Shown piece by piece: positions 20,012-28,963 of a stretch of 64,000 nucleotides of DNA. Below the pieces are notes generated by a model. That model saw only the letters and a list, made by a program, of their open reading frames with translations, did not search any database and was not told the DNA's origin. Position numbers and translations under genes: made by a program. How positions within the stretch are numbered: position 1 is the first letter of the stretch; every line of letters starts with the position of its first letter. Origin of the DNA: PSRJ01 sp963825305 (GTDB lineage Bacteria > Acidobacteriota > Terriglobia > Bryobacterales > Bryobacteraceae); assembly GCA_963825305.1 (NCBI GenBank), contig CAWGTA010000008.1, positions 930,001-994,000 on the forward strand. The letters are read 5' to 3'.

Positions 20012-21158
20012 ATGAACAGCCATATCGTCATCGACGCGCGGCGCATTCGCGACTTCGGTATCGGCACCTACATCCGCAGCCTGGTGCATGCGCTGGGGCT
20101 GATCGACCATCACAACCAGTACACGCTGGTCAGCGGCCCGGCCGATGCACGCACGCTCACCGGCTTGCCCGAGAACTTCCGCACGGCCATCTATGGGCGC
20201 GCCGACACCCACCCGCTGGACCATATCGTCTTCCCCATTTTCTTGCAGAGCCTTTCGCCCGACCTGGTGCATATTCCGTTGAACCGGATTCCGCTACTGA
20301 TGATTCGCCCGTACGTGGTGACGGTCCACGATATGTCCAGCCTGCTGTTCGAATTTCATGGCTCCGATACGCGCATGCGGTTGCGCCGGTATCTGTTCCG
20401 CCGCGGCCTGGCGCGCGCCAGCCGGGTAATCGCGGTTTCCGAGGCCACGCGCCGCGATCTGCAAAATCTGCTGGGCGTGCCGCTGGAACACGTGCGCCGG
20501 GTCTACAACGCGCCCGACCCCGAGTTTCTGGTCGCACCGCGACGAATCCGACGGCCAGGAGAGGCTGCGGATACTGGAGCGCTACCAGATCACCTATCCG
20601 TTCCTGCTGTACGCCGGCAACATCCGGCCGCACAAGAACGTGCCCCGCCTGGTAGAGGCGTTCGCGGTAGTGCGCGACCAGCTATCGGCCCATCCTATAT
20701 ATAAGGACCTGCGGCTGATCATTATCGGAGACACGATTTCGCAATATCCCCAGGTGCGCCAGGCGGTGATCAAGAGCCGCACGGAAAGCGTGGTGCGTTT
20801 TCTCGGGTTCGTCCCCTTCGACACGCTGCGATGCTTTTACGAATCGGCGGCCGCGTTCGTGTTCGTTTCCCGCTATGAAGGATTCGGCTTGCCGCCGATC
20901 GAGGCGATGGCCTGCGGCACGCCGGTGGTCACTTCGAACGTGAGCTCTCTGCCGGAGGTAGTGGGAGACGCCGCCGTGCTGGTGAATCCGGAGAATGTAT
21001 TCGAGATCGCGCGCGGGATTCGCGAGGTGCTAATCGATGACGAACTGCGCGCGACGCTGATCCGGTGCGGCCGGGAACAGGCGGCGCGCTTCAGTTGGGA
21101 GCGCACGGCCCGCGAGGTGCTGGAGATTTACGGTGAGGCCGGCGTCCACGTGGGGTGA
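20012..21158 (+). CDS. Glycosyltransferase family 4-type (group 1), one frameshift
   Basis: GT-B-fold sugar transferase for glycan or exopolysaccharide assembly, using a nucleotide sugar. Start ATG 20012 gives MNSHIVIDARRIRDFGIGTY; the N-terminal acceptor half includes DLVHIPLNRIP and VTVHDMSSL. The C-terminal donor half has LLYAGNIRPHKNVPRLVEAF, VRFLGFVPFDTL, VFVSRYEGFGLPPIEAMACG (the E-x7-E motif) and VTSNVSSLPEVVGDAA. A one-base shift near 20540-20560, after PDPEFLVA, separates the halves. Restored length is about 380 residues, usual for the family. It has no other sugar genes beside it. Confidence 0.88.
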
Positions 21159-21402
21159 GCGCTCCCATCCAGGAACGCGCCATCGCGTAGCCAGGGCACC
21201 ACGCGGCTGGAGTCGAGCTCCACGGCTAGCTTTACATCCGCGGCGAACCCGCGTTCGATGAGTTCCTCCCCGGCAGCGATCACGGCGAACGTCGAGCCCA
21301 GGCGTGCCACAAACGCGCTTACTTCGGAGAGAGGCGCGAGTTGGTTGAGACCCGTAGGCCCCACTCAAAGCGAACCGCGTACTCGGCCTGATCGAAGGTC
21401 AT
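21128..21402 (-). pseudogene. 2-phosphosulfolactate phosphatase (ComB-type) remnant
   Basis: About 90 codons where about 240 are expected. The start MTFDQAEYAVRFEWG (ATG 21402) and LAPLSEV match the ComB N terminus. A one-base shift follows RFEWG, then GSTFAVIAAGE matches the middle, and LIERGFAADVKLAVELDSS with VVPWLRDGAF matches the end. The intervening core is missing at two points, so this is more than a base-calling error. ComB makes sulfolactate in coenzyme M synthesis, and homologues are common in bacteria. Its 3' end overlaps the convergent glycosyltransferase gene by 31 bases. Confidence 0.65.
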
Positions 21403-21418
21403 TCAATCAGCCTAACGC

Positions 21419-21484
21419 ACCGCTCCCTTTGGTCACGGCTCAGTAAAGGCAGCACGTTACAGAGCCGTGACCAAAGGGAGCGGT
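21419..21484. repeat. long inverted repeat, palindromic family C, copy 1
   Basis: A perfect 23-bp inverted repeat (21419-21441 and 21462-21484) with a 20-base loop. The arm contains CGCTCCCTTTGGTCACGGCT. The same arm, extended to 27 bp, forms the element at 46913-46983, and a degenerate single arm lies at 51619-51650. The arms agree base for base while the loops differ, so this is a dispersed palindromic family and not chance. Here it sits upstream of larA, after the ComB remnant. Confidence 0.8.
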
Positions 21485-21543
21485 GCCTTTTCCCGCGGAC
21501 TGCCAGCGCAGCACTGGCCGCACCCCCGTAGTACGATGACCTC

Positions 21544-22863
21544 ATGCGCGTGAACCTCGCGTTTGGGAAGACCGGCATCAGCGTGGAACTGCCAGAGGGC
21601 TTTCAATATCATGTGCTGGAAGCTCGCTCGGCACGGCCGCTGGCCGACCCGGAACGCTCGCTGAACGCTGCTTTGGATGCGCCGGTGGGCACTTCGCCGC
21701 TGGTGGAACTTGCGCGCGGCAAGCGGACAGCGGCCATTTCCGTTTGCGACATCACCCGGCCAGCTCCGAATCGCCAGACCCTTCCGCCTGTCTTGCGGCG
21801 CCTGGAACAAGCCGGGCTGCAACGGGAGGATATCACCATCCTGATCGCGACGGGGCTGCACCGAGCCGCCACCGATGCCGAAATCCGGCAGATCTGCGGC
21901 GAGGAGATCGCCGCCGGCTACCGCGTGCTCAACCACGACGCGCGGAATCTCTCGCAACATCGTCACCTGGGTTCCACCGCGTCCGGCACGCCGGTATATA
22001 TAGATGACCGCTTCCTGGCCGCGGACCTGCACATCACTCTCGGTTTCATTGAGCCGCACCTGATGCTCGGTTTCTCGGGCGGCCGCAAGCTGGTGGCTCC
22101 AGGACTGGCGGCGCAGGAAACCATCAAGGTGCTGCACAGTCCCAAATTCATGCGCGACCCCCGGGCGGTGGAAGGGTCCACCGAAGACAATCCGCTGCAC
22201 CGGGAGTTGCTCGAAATCGCCCGCATGGCGCGGCACGATTTTGCGCTGGACGTGGCACTGGCGAGGGATCGCGCGATCGCCGGTGTGTTCGCCGGCAACC
22301 CCGAGCAGGCCCACCGCTGCGGCGTCGAATTTGTATCAAAGGTGATGCTGGAGACCCTCGCGGCGCCCGTGGATGCAGTGATCACGTCGGCTGCCGGGTA
22401 CCCGCTCGACATGACGTTCTATCAGACCATTAAAGGCGTCACTGCCGCGGCTCATATCGTGAAGCCTGGCGGGCGCATTTTGGTGGTGGGCGCGTGCGAG
22501 GAAGGCGCGGGCGCGCCGGAGTTCCGCGAAATGCTTTTAGGCGGCGGTGGCGATGGCGAGTTTCTGGAGCGGATTTCAACTTCGCCGGTCATCGTGGACC
22601 AATGGCAATTGGAGAAACTGGCGCTGGTGACCACCGGGCGGCAACTCTTCTATTACGTTCCAGGATTGCCTGGCGAGTATCATCCTAAGTTGTGGGGCCG
22701 TTCGTTGCCGTCGATGGACGGGGCGGTCGCAGCGTTAACGGCGGGTCTGCCGGCCGGAGCGAGCATCGCGGTTGTGCCGGAGGGGCCGTACGTATTGGCA
22801 ATGTGTTGGAAAAAACCGGCCGTAGCACAGGCATCCCTGCCTGTGTCAGGTTTTAGTTCTTAA
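21544..22863 (+). CDS. larA: LarA-family nickel-dependent lactate racemase (DUF2088)
   Basis: 439 residues. LarA enzymes interconvert D- and L-lactate or other 2-hydroxy acids using a nickel-pincer nucleotide cofactor. Landmarks are SVCDITRPAPN, IATGLHRAATDAE, FIEPHLMLGFSGGRKLVAPG (the lysine of GGRK is the cofactor attachment site in characterised LarA) and VITSAAGYPLDMTFYQTIKG. The cofactor genes larB, larC and larE are not in the window. It begins the larA-glcDEF-cytochrome c cluster and stands 10 bases before glcD, so it may feed the dehydrogenase with the right enantiomer. The last 15 or so codons run through a hairpin repeat, so the C terminus may be extended or altered. Confidence 0.85.
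   Translation: MRVNLAFGKTGISVELPEGFQYHVLEARSARPLADPERSLNAALDAPVGTSPLVELARGKRTAAISVCDITRPAPNRQTLPPVLRRLEQAGLQREDITILIATGLHRAATDAEIRQICGEEIAAGYRVLNHDARNLSQHRHLGSTASGTPVYIDDRFLAADLHITLGFIEPHLMLGFSGGRKLVAPGLAAQETIKVLHSPKFMRDPRAVEGSTEDNPLHRELLEIARMARHDFALDVALARDRAIAGVFAGNPEQAHRCGVEFVSKVMLETLAAPVDAVITSAAGYPLDMTFYQTIKGVTAAAHIVKPGGRILVVGACEEGAGAPEFREMLLGGGGDGEFLERISTSPVIVDQWQLEKLALVTTGRQLFYYVPGLPGEYHPKLWGRSLPSMDGAVAALTAGLPAGASIAVVPEGPYVLAMCWKKPAVAQASLPVSGFSS
22826..22845. repeat. CACAGGC hairpin, family A, within the 3' end of larA
   Basis: CACAGGC/GCCTGTG, a 7-bp stem with six-base loop, preceded by CCGTAGCA. The same core with CCGTAGCA in front recurs at 32660-32679 after ftsB. Outer AAAACC and GGTTTT extend the pairing. 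It lies inside the last codons of larA, whose product therefore ends in repeat-encoded residues (AVAQASLPVSGF). Confidence 0.6.
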
Positions 22864-22872
22864 GAGGACGGC

Positions 22873-24327
22873 TTGAGTCTGACCCTCGAATTTTTGCGCG
22901 AGTTTCGATCGATCGTCGGAGACCGCGGACTGCTCTCCGCGCCGGACGAGTTGCGCACGTACGAATGTGACGGCCTGACGAATTTCCGCGTGATCCCGGG
23001 CGCGGTGCTGTTGCCGGCTTCCACGGAGGAAGTGCAGGGCATCGTGCGCATCTGCCACCGCGAACGTATTCCCTTCGTGGCGCGCGGAGCGGGAACCGGC
23101 TTGAGCGGAGGCGCGCTGCCGGTGGTCAACGGGATCGTCATCAGCCTGGCCCGCATGAACCGCATTCTGGAAGTGGATCTGCCCAACGCGCGTGTAGTCG
23201 TCGAGCCCGGCGTTATCAACGTGGATGTGACCAGCCGCGTGGCGCCCGCCCGCTACTTTTATGCGCCCGATCCGTCTTCGCAATCCGTCTGCAGCATCGG
23301 CGGCAACGTGGCGGAGAACTCGGGCGGCGCGCATTGCCTGAAGTACGGGTTCACCACCACGCACGTGCTGGCACTCGAGGTCGTGCTTCCCGACGGGACA
23401 TTGGTTCATCTGGGAAAGAAGACGCTGGACGCGCCCGGTTATGACCTTGCCGGCGTTTTCGTCGGCTCGGAAGGTACGCTAGGCATCGCGACCAAGATTA
23501 CGCTGCGCGTGGTGAAGCGGCCGGAGTGCATCCAGACGCTGCTGGCGGCGTTTCCTTCCACCAATGAAGCGGGCGCGGCGGTCAGCGGCATCATCGCGGC
23601 GGGAATGGTTCCCGCAGCCATGGAGATGATGGATAACCTGGCCATCCAGGCTGCCGAAGCGGCGGTGCATGCCAACTATCCGAACTGCGGCGGCCTGCTG
23701 CTGGTGGAATTGGACGGGCCGGAAGCCGAGGTGCGAACCTTGGCGGCGCACGTCGACGAGATCTGCCGGAGCCACGGAGCCTGGGAGATCCGCGTGGCGC
23801 AGACGGAGACCGAGCGGGCGCTGTTTTGGAAGGGACGCAAAGCGGCCTTCGCGTCGGTGGGGCGCATCTCTCCCAACTACATCGTGCAGGACGGCGTTAT
23901 CCCGCGCACCGCGCTGCCTGAAATCCTGAGCGAGATCGAGTGCCTGGGCGTAGCGTCCGGTCTGCGCGTCGCCAACGTCTTCCACGCGGGCGATGGCAAC
24001 CTGCACCCGCTGGTGATGTACGACCGCCGTATCCCCGGGCAGGAACAGGCGGCCGAAGCACTCTCGCTGCGGATTCTGGAATTGTGCATTGAGAAGGGCG
24101 GATCGATCACCGGGGAGCACGGCGTGGGGGAAGAGAAAAAACACATGATGGCGAAAATGTTCAGCGAGCCGGACCTCGATACCATGCAGCGCGTGCGCTG
24201 CGCCTTCGATCCGCTGCTGCTCTCGAACCCCACCAAGATCTTCCCGCGGCCGCGGCTGTGCGGCGAACAGCCGGGCGAGTACGTTCCGCATCCGCTCGAA
24301 ACGGCCGGCGTGGCCGAGCGCTTCTGA
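22873..24327 (+). CDS. glcD: Glycolate/D-lactate dehydrogenase FAD subunit GlcD
   Basis: 484-residue flavoprotein subunit that oxidises glycolate or D-lactate at the membrane. The start is TTG 22873 after AGAGGACG. The FAD domain shows ARGAGTGLSGGALPV and PDPSSQSVCSIGGNVAENSGG; the C-terminal domain shows NVFHAGDGNLHPLVMYD and ITGEHGVGEEKK, which carry the metal and substrate ligands. Length and motifs match GlcD rather than the single-subunit enzyme. It is three bases from glcE. Together with GlcE and GlcF it should form the three-part oxidase passing electrons to the respiratory chain. Confidence 0.9.
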   Translation: MSLTLEFLREFRSIVGDRGLLSAPDELRTYECDGLTNFRVIPGAVLLPASTEEVQGIVRICHRERIPFVARGAGTGLSGGALPVVNGIVISLARMNRILEVDLPNARVVVEPGVINVDVTSRVAPARYFYAPDPSSQSVCSIGGNVAENSGGAHCLKYGFTTTHVLALEVVLPDGTLVHLGKKTLDAPGYDLAGVFVGSEGTLGIATKITLRVVKRPECIQTLLAAFPSTNEAGAAVSGIIAAGMVPAAMEMMDNLAIQAAEAAVHANYPNCGGLLLVELDGPEAEVRTLAAHVDEICRSHGAWEIRVAQTETERALFWKGRKAAFASVGRISPNYIVQDGVIPRTALPEILSEIECLGVASGLRVANVFHAGDGNLHPLVMYDRRIPGQEQAAEALSLRILELCIEKGGSITGEHGVGEEKKHMMAKMFSEPDLDTMQRVRCAFDPLLLSNPTKIFPRPRLCGEQPGEYVPHPLETAGVAERF

Positions 24328-24330
24328 TCC

Positions 24331-25455
24331 ATGGACAGATTGCGCGAGGCGCGGGTAGTGGAGCCCGCCAACGAAGCAGAGGTGAGTGAAGCGCTGCGCT
24401 CGGCCAACCAGCAAGGCCTGGCCGTGATCCCGCGCGGCGGCGGCACGAAACTCGATTGGGGCAATCCGCCGTCTCGTGCCGACGTGATCCTGTCGACGGC
24501 GAAACTCCACCGCGTGCTGGAGCATGCCTGGGCCGATTTGACAGTCACGGTGGAGGCCGGCTGCACGGTCGCCGATCTCGAGCGCACGTTGGCGCAGCAC
24601 GGACAGCGCTTGGCCATCGACGTGTTATGGTCGGAGCGGGCCACCATCGGCGGGGTGCTTTCGACCAACGATAGCGGCGCGCTCCGGCTGGCATACGGCA
24701 GCTTGCGCGACTTGATCATCGGGGTCACGCTGGTGCTGGCGGATGGCACCATCGCTAAGAGCGGAGGCAAGGTGGTCAAGAATGTGGCGGGCTACGATCT
24801 GCCCAAGCTCGCTACGGGGGCCATGGGAACGCTGGGCGTGATCACGCAAGCTACTTTCCGGCTTCATCCGCTGCCGCGAAATGCGCGCGCGCTTTCGGTC
24901 GCCGTCGGCAACCCGGAAATCGCGCAGGCATTGTTGCTAACCTTGGAATCCGCCACGCTGGCGCACACGGCGTTGCAGGTGCGGTTCGCGGCGAACGCGG
25001 AGCCGCAGATCGATATTCTGCTGGAAGGCACGGAGGCGGGAATCGCCTCTCAGGAAGAGCGGGTTCGCGAGCTGGCGCGGGAGACCGTGGTCGTGGAGGC
25101 GTCGCCAGATGTTTGGAAGTCGCGCGAAAGGCTGGCGGAAGCGAGCGCGATGGCGAAGTTCAGCGTTCTTCCGTCGCAGATTGGGAAGACCATCGGGGCC
25201 ATCGAGCGACTGGCCCGCGCGGATTGGAGGGCGGTGGTCCAAGCTACCGGCATCGGCTGGCTCTCGCTGGATGCGCCACTTACGGAGTTGCGTGCGCAAT
25301 TAGAGAGCGACGGCGGCTCGCTGGCGATCCTGCGAGGGCCACGCACGGATGCATGGGGCGACGCCGGCGATGCGCTGCCGCTGATGCGCGCGCTGAAGCA
25401 CCAGCTCGATCCCAAGAGCACTTTGAATCCGGGGCGGTTCGTGGGGGGAATTTGA
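24331..25455 (+). CDS. glcE: Glycolate oxidase subunit GlcE, second FAD-binding protein
   Basis: 374 residues, shorter than GlcD, with only the N-terminal FAD-binding PCMH domain well kept: VIPRGGGTKLDWGNPPSRAD, WSERATIGGVLSTNDSG and KNVAGYDLPKLATGAMGTLG. The C-terminal end has LKHQLDPKSTLNPGRFVGG. GlcE is required with GlcD and GlcF for glycolate oxidase activity in Escherichia coli. Its TGA overlaps the TTG start of glcF (TTGA), which shows coupled translation. Confidence 0.9.
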   Translation: MDRLREARVVEPANEAEVSEALRSANQQGLAVIPRGGGTKLDWGNPPSRADVILSTAKLHRVLEHAWADLTVTVEAGCTVADLERTLAQHGQRLAIDVLWSERATIGGVLSTNDSGALRLAYGSLRDLIIGVTLVLADGTIAKSGGKVVKNVAGYDLPKLATGAMGTLGVITQATFRLHPLPRNARALSVAVGNPEIAQALLLTLESATLAHTALQVRFAANAEPQIDILLEGTEAGIASQEERVRELARETVVVEASPDVWKSRERLAEASAMAKFSVLPSQIGKTIGAIERLARADWRAVVQATGIGWLSLDAPLTELRAQLESDGGSLAILRGPRTDAWGDAGDALPLMRALKHQLDPKSTLNPGRFVGGI

Positions 25456-26765
25456 CGGAAGCGAAAACCGCATTCGACGCGCACCATCCGCCCGACCCCG
25501 CCCTCATTAACCAGTGCGTGCATTGCGGCTTCTGCCTGCCCGCGTGTCCGACCTACTTGCTATGGGGCCAGGAGGCGGACTCGCCGCGCGGGCGCATCTA
25601 CCTCATGAAGATGGCCAGCGACGGCGAAACGGCCATCACGCCTAATTGGGTGGAGCACATCGACACCTGCCTGGGGTGCGTCTCGTGCATGACCGCCTGT
25701 CCTTCGGGAGTCGATTACGGAAAGCTGATCGAGGCCACGCGCGCCCAGATCGAGCGGCTGCACCATCGTTCGCTGGGCGAGAGATTGCACCGCCGGTTGC
25801 TGTTCCAATTGTTTCCAAGGCCGGATCGCTTGCGCCGGTTGTGGTATTTGCTGGCGGCTTATCAGAGGTCCGGCCTGCAAGCTCTGGTACGCGGTTCGGG
25901 ACTTCTCAGGCTCCTGCCGCCGCGATGGCGCGCGATGGAGACGCTGGCCCCTAAGCTCGCGCCGCGGCAGGCGATCGCCGTGGTCACTCCCGCGGAAGGT
26001 GCCCAGAGGTTGCGCGCGGGACTCATGCTCGGCTGCGTGCAGAGAGAGTTTCTCTCGGAAGTGAACGCCGCCACAGTGCGCACGCTGGCCGCGGAAGGCT
26101 GCGAAGTGGTGTCACCGCCGGAACAGCCGTGCTGCGGGGCGTTACTGGTGCACGCCGGCGAGGAAACGCCCGCACTGGCGCTTGCGCGGCGCATGATCGA
26201 TGTTTTCGATAAGGCTGCAGTGGATGTCGTCGTTACCAACGCCGGCGGTTGCGGATCGAATGCCAAAGACTACGGCCACCTGCTGCGCGACGACCCGCAG
26301 TATGCCGAACGCGCCAGGAAGTTCTCGGCAAAATGCAAAGACGTCACCGAAGTACTGGACGAGTTAGGCCCGCGCGCGGTCCGGCATCCGCTGAATATGC
26401 GAGTGGTTTATCACGACTCGTGCCACCTGCAGCACGCGCAGAAAGTCCGGACGCAGCCGCGGTCGCTGCTCGCCGCAATTCCAGGCCTGGAGCTAATCGA
26501 AATTCCCGAAGGCGCCATCTGCTGCGGCTCGGCTGGAATCTACAACCTGGTGCAGCCCAAAACCGCGGACGAACTGGCCGATCGCAAGGCGGGGCTCATC
26601 GCGCCTAACCAGCCCGATGCCGTGGCCACCGGTAATCCGGGATGCATGTTACAGATTGGCGCAGCCCTGGCGCGCGCCGGCCAAGCCGTGCCGGTGGTGC
26701 ACACCATCCAACTACTCGACGCGTCCATCCGGAATACCGGTCCGTTCCATAGCTCCAAAGATTGA
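25452..26765 (+). CDS. glcF: Glycolate oxidase iron-sulfur subunit GlcF
   Basis: 437 residues from TTG 25452. The N terminus carries two ferredoxin-like 4Fe-4S motifs, CVHCGFCLPACPTY and CLGCVSCMTACPSG. The rest holds two CCG domains (EQPCCGALLVHAGEE and the pair HDSCHLQH and ICCGSAGIYNLVQP), as in GlcF, LutA and HdrB-type proteins. It moves electrons from the flavin subunits to quinone or a cytochrome. A c-type cytochrome follows 48 bases later and may be the acceptor. A longer frame into glcE is not needed because the TTGA overlap gives a natural start. Confidence 0.9.
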   Translation: MTEAKTAFDAHHPPDPALINQCVHCGFCLPACPTYLLWGQEADSPRGRIYLMKMASDGETAITPNWVEHIDTCLGCVSCMTACPSGVDYGKLIEATRAQIERLHHRSLGERLHRRLLFQLFPRPDRLRRLWYLLAAYQRSGLQALVRGSGLLRLLPPRWRAMETLAPKLAPRQAIAVVTPAEGAQRLRAGLMLGCVQREFLSEVNAATVRTLAAEGCEVVSPPEQPCCGALLVHAGEETPALALARRMIDVFDKAAVDVVVTNAGGCGSNAKDYGHLLRDDPQYAERARKFSAKCKDVTEVLDELGPRAVRHPLNMRVVYHDSCHLQHAQKVRTQPRSLLAAIPGLELIEIPEGAICCGSAGIYNLVQPKTADELADRKAGLIAPNQPDAVATGNPGCMLQIGAALARAGQAVPVVHTIQLLDASIRNTGPFHSSKD

Positions 26766-26813
26766 TTGCGTACGCTGGTAACCGCGTCCGGCATCAGCGC
26801 CGTCGTTGTTATT

Positions 26814-27143
26814 ATGAAGGGTATGCACAGAGCCGCTTTCGCTATCCCGTTCCTCGCCCTTTCTCTAGCCCAGGCGCAGGACCTCCCCGCAGGTAAAGGA
26901 AAAGACCTCCTCGAGAAGATTTGCGCCGACTGCCACGGCCTGGACATCATCGCGAGCCAGCGCGCCACCAAAGACGGCTGGGCAGCGATCGTCGATTCCA
27001 TGGTGGGCCGCGGCGCCAGCGGCACCAAGGAAGAACTGGACACGATCGTCGAGTACCTGGCGAAAAATTTCGCGCCGGACGAGAAGAAGCTTAATAAGGA
27101 AGTTCGCGTCGCCCCGATTGCACCCGCACGGGCAATGCGATAA
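26814..27143 (+). CDS. small exported cytochrome c
   Basis: About 106-109 residues, starting at ATG 26814 or at ATG 26823, which has GAAGG just upstream. A signal peptide (HRAAFAIPFLALSLAQAQ) leads to a single CADCH heme-binding motif near residue 40. A distal methionine such as in DSMVGRG is a candidate sixth ligand. Length fits a periplasmic monoheme cytochrome. It closes the lar/glc cluster and may accept electrons from GlcF, or it may serve a separate pathway. Confidence 0.8.
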   Translation: MKGMHRAAFAIPFLALSLAQAQDLPAGKGKDLLEKICADCHGLDIIASQRATKDGWAAIVDSMVGRGASGTKEELDTIVEYLAKNFAPDEKKLNKEVRVAPIAPARAMR

Positions 27144-27157
27144 CGGAAGACTCGCGG

Positions 27158-27940
27158 CTAGAACGGGAACCGGCTGCGAGGTATGGTTGAGCCGGAAGAG
27201 CCCGCACCAGACGCCGGACTCACCACAATCGGTGGCGCCTGGTAATTGCCGAAGTTCAGATCGCTCTCGGCGAAGCTGATGGTGCGGTCGAGCACCATCT
27301 CCACCGTTGTTCCCTTATCGAGAACGGCGTCGGGACCGCGGGTAAGCAGCACGCCGATCATGCCGATGGCCGCGCCCGCTCCTGCGCCAATGCCCACGCC
27401 TAAACCCGGATGACCAAGGCCCAACCCACCGATCAGCCCACCTGCACTTGCGCCCGCGGCGGTAGCCTCGCCGACTGTCTGGAGATCGCCTTTCTTATTG
27501 CCCTCGCCGGTGACTTTGCCTTCGTCGCGGTCCAAAGTCCCAGGGGCAGTGCCATCGATGCCGCCAATCCGCGCGCGGAAATCGCGGGTGACGCCGTTAG
27601 GCAGCGTCAAAGAATCGAACCGCACATATAGCTCACCGCGCCCCTTCACGCGACCTGGTTTCTTGATCTGGGTGACCGTGCCGGCCACGTAACTGCCTAC
27701 CGGCACCACGATCTTGCCGTTCACCAGAACCGGGAACACCGTCTCCAGATACACGCGGTCGCCAGCGGTCGAATGCTTGGTACTGACGCTGTTGATGAGC
27801 GTCAACGGCACTTTGGTTCCGGTGTCGACCGTGTAGTTGGCCGGCTTGGCGGGTTCCGCCGGCGGCGCGATCGCTTCCTCAGCCGCCCACATCCCGCCGG
27901 TAACCAAAGTTAACGCCAGATAAATCCGTACAAACATCAC
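27158..27940 (-). CDS. exported protein with TrbI/VirB10-like beta domain
   Basis: 260 residues with a signal peptide (MMFVRIYLALTLVTGGMWA) and a proline-rich linker. A domain with VPLTLINSVSTKHSTAGDRVYLETVFPV and GSYVAGTVTQIKKPGRVKGRG follows, the pattern of the TrbI/VirB10 C-terminal barrel. A glycine-rich central segment (GGLIGGLGLGHPGLGVGIGAGAGAAIG) could insert in a membrane. The end is Ser/Gly-rich. No secretion-system genes are near, so it is probably a free-standing envelope protein; the function is unknown. Confidence 0.6.
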   Translation of the reverse strand: MMFVRIYLALTLVTGGMWAAEEAIAPPAEPAKPANYTVDTGTKVPLTLINSVSTKHSTAGDRVYLETVFPVLVNGKIVVPVGSYVAGTVTQIKKPGRVKGRGELYVRFDSLTLPNGVTRDFRARIGGIDGTAPGTLDRDEGKVTGEGNKKGDLQTVGEATAAGASAGGLIGGLGLGHPGLGVGIGAGAGAAIGMIGVLLTRGPDAVLDKGTTVEMVLDRTISFAESDLNFGNYQAPPIVVSPASGAGSSGSTIPRSRFPF

Positions 27941-27969
27941 AACTCCTGACCCGATTCTAGACTATATGT

Positions 27970-28755
27970 TTAACGCGTACCATCGGGCGCCGGTTGCACT
28001 GCCAGTTTTAGGCCGGCCGTGCTCTCCTGCGCAGCCACGGTCACGCGGATTTCCGGGTCCCTTCCCATTGCGTCGGGCAGCGTCACATTGATCTGGTAAA
28101 CCCCAGCCGAGCCGGGGGTTAGGCCTGCGTAAAAGATGCGGTCGGGGCTGACCTGGGAACCGCCCAGGAATAATTGGAGGCTATTCGCAACCAAACCTGG
28201 ATACTGGGGAATTTCAAAGACAGCCGGCTCGGGGGCGGTCCGTCCGAGCCCCGTGGCATAGATGACCACGACTTCGCCGGCCCGTGCCGGAGAGCCGGGT
28301 GAGACCACGGAATAATCCGCGCCGTGCTGTGCGATGGCATAGCCCGCTTCGGTGGCAAACAATCTAGGCGCCGCATCCGCCAGCACAATCTCCACCTCGG
28401 GCCCGGTAACGCCCTGCCGCACCACGCGTACCGGAACGCTGCCGGCCAGCAAATTATCAGGCACCACGAAATTGATTTGCGTCGGACACACATAAATCAA
28501 AGGCGAGGTCAGATTATCGACATAGACGCGCACGTCCGCCAGAAAATCCGGCAGCGTATTATTTTGCGAGCCCATAGGAATTCCCGCCGTTCCAAAGGAA
28601 AGACCGGCGCCGAAAATCGTGACAATGGACCCTGGCGCGAAGGGGCCTGGTGTGAAATCCGCCCCATTCAGAATACTATCGGTGGAGTAAGTCGGCGCTT
28701 GTCCCCAGACGATGCCGCTTGCCAGCGCCGCCTGTACCAGACACCTTTTAAACAT
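27970..28755 (-). CDS. TIGR03437-type secreted protein (Solibacter C-terminal domain)
   Basis: 261 residues: a signal peptide (CLVQAALASGIVWGQ) and then almost only a TIGR03437-like domain. Typical landmarks are FAPGSIVTIFGAGLS, VDNLTSPLIYVCPTQINFVVP, VVIYATGLGRTAP and GVYQINVTLPDA. This domain is abundant in Solibacter-like acidobacteria at the ends of large exported proteins; here it stands alone. The function is unknown. It is one basis for the taxonomic guess. The start ATG 28755 sits nine bases after TATAAT. Confidence 0.85.
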   Translation of the reverse strand: MFKRCLVQAALASGIVWGQAPTYSTDSILNGADFTPGPFAPGSIVTIFGAGLSFGTAGIPMGSQNNTLPDFLADVRVYVDNLTSPLIYVCPTQINFVVPDNLLAGSVPVRVVRQGVTGPEVEIVLADAAPRLFATEAGYAIAQHGADYSVVSPGSPARAGEVVVIYATGLGRTAPEPAVFEIPQYPGLVANSLQLFLGGSQVSPDRIFYAGLTPGSAGVYQINVTLPDAMGRDPEIRVTVAAQESTAGLKLAVQPAPDGTR

Positions 28756-28764
28756 GGAAACCCT

Positions 28765-28805
28765 ATTATATACGAGTTTGATATCTTAAAATATAAATTT
28801 AAAAA
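28765..28805 (-). promoter_or_regulatory. AT-rich promoter region of the TIGR03437 gene
   Basis: On the minus strand a consensus TATAAT (28765-28770) lies 9 bases before the ATG, in a 40-base AT-rich tract. If it is a -10 box, transcription would begin within a few bases of the ATG, giving a leaderless or very short leader. AGGG before the ATG could instead be a ribosome site. No clear -35 box was found. Confidence 0.35.
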
Positions 28806-28846
28806 AAGGGCGATATTTACCATTCCAGCGGCGTTCCGCAGCGCCA

Positions 28847-28963
28847 GCCCGCAATTCCCTCTGCCCCCTCCGCGCGCCAACCCCATGGAACACCGATAGC
28901 CTGCAAATTGCCGCAGCGTCCATCCTTAAAACTCTGCGTCTCGGCGTCTCTGCGGTGAAAGTT
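28847..28963. repeat. half copy of dispersed repeat family D
   Basis: In reverse orientation this stretch matches the left half of the element at 44258-44571 along its length. It has ACCGCAGAGACGCCGAGACG with CAGAGTTTTAAG after it, then GTTCCATGGGGTTGGCG, then GCGGAGGGGGCAGAGGGAA. The inner bases diverge. It begins directly after the stop of the histidine kinase gene. No coding content. Confidence 0.7.

Noticed and set aside
23479..24779. two long minus-strand ORFs (373 and 300 residues) opposite glcD and glcE
   Set aside because: They overlap each other and well-supported glc genes; no motifs.
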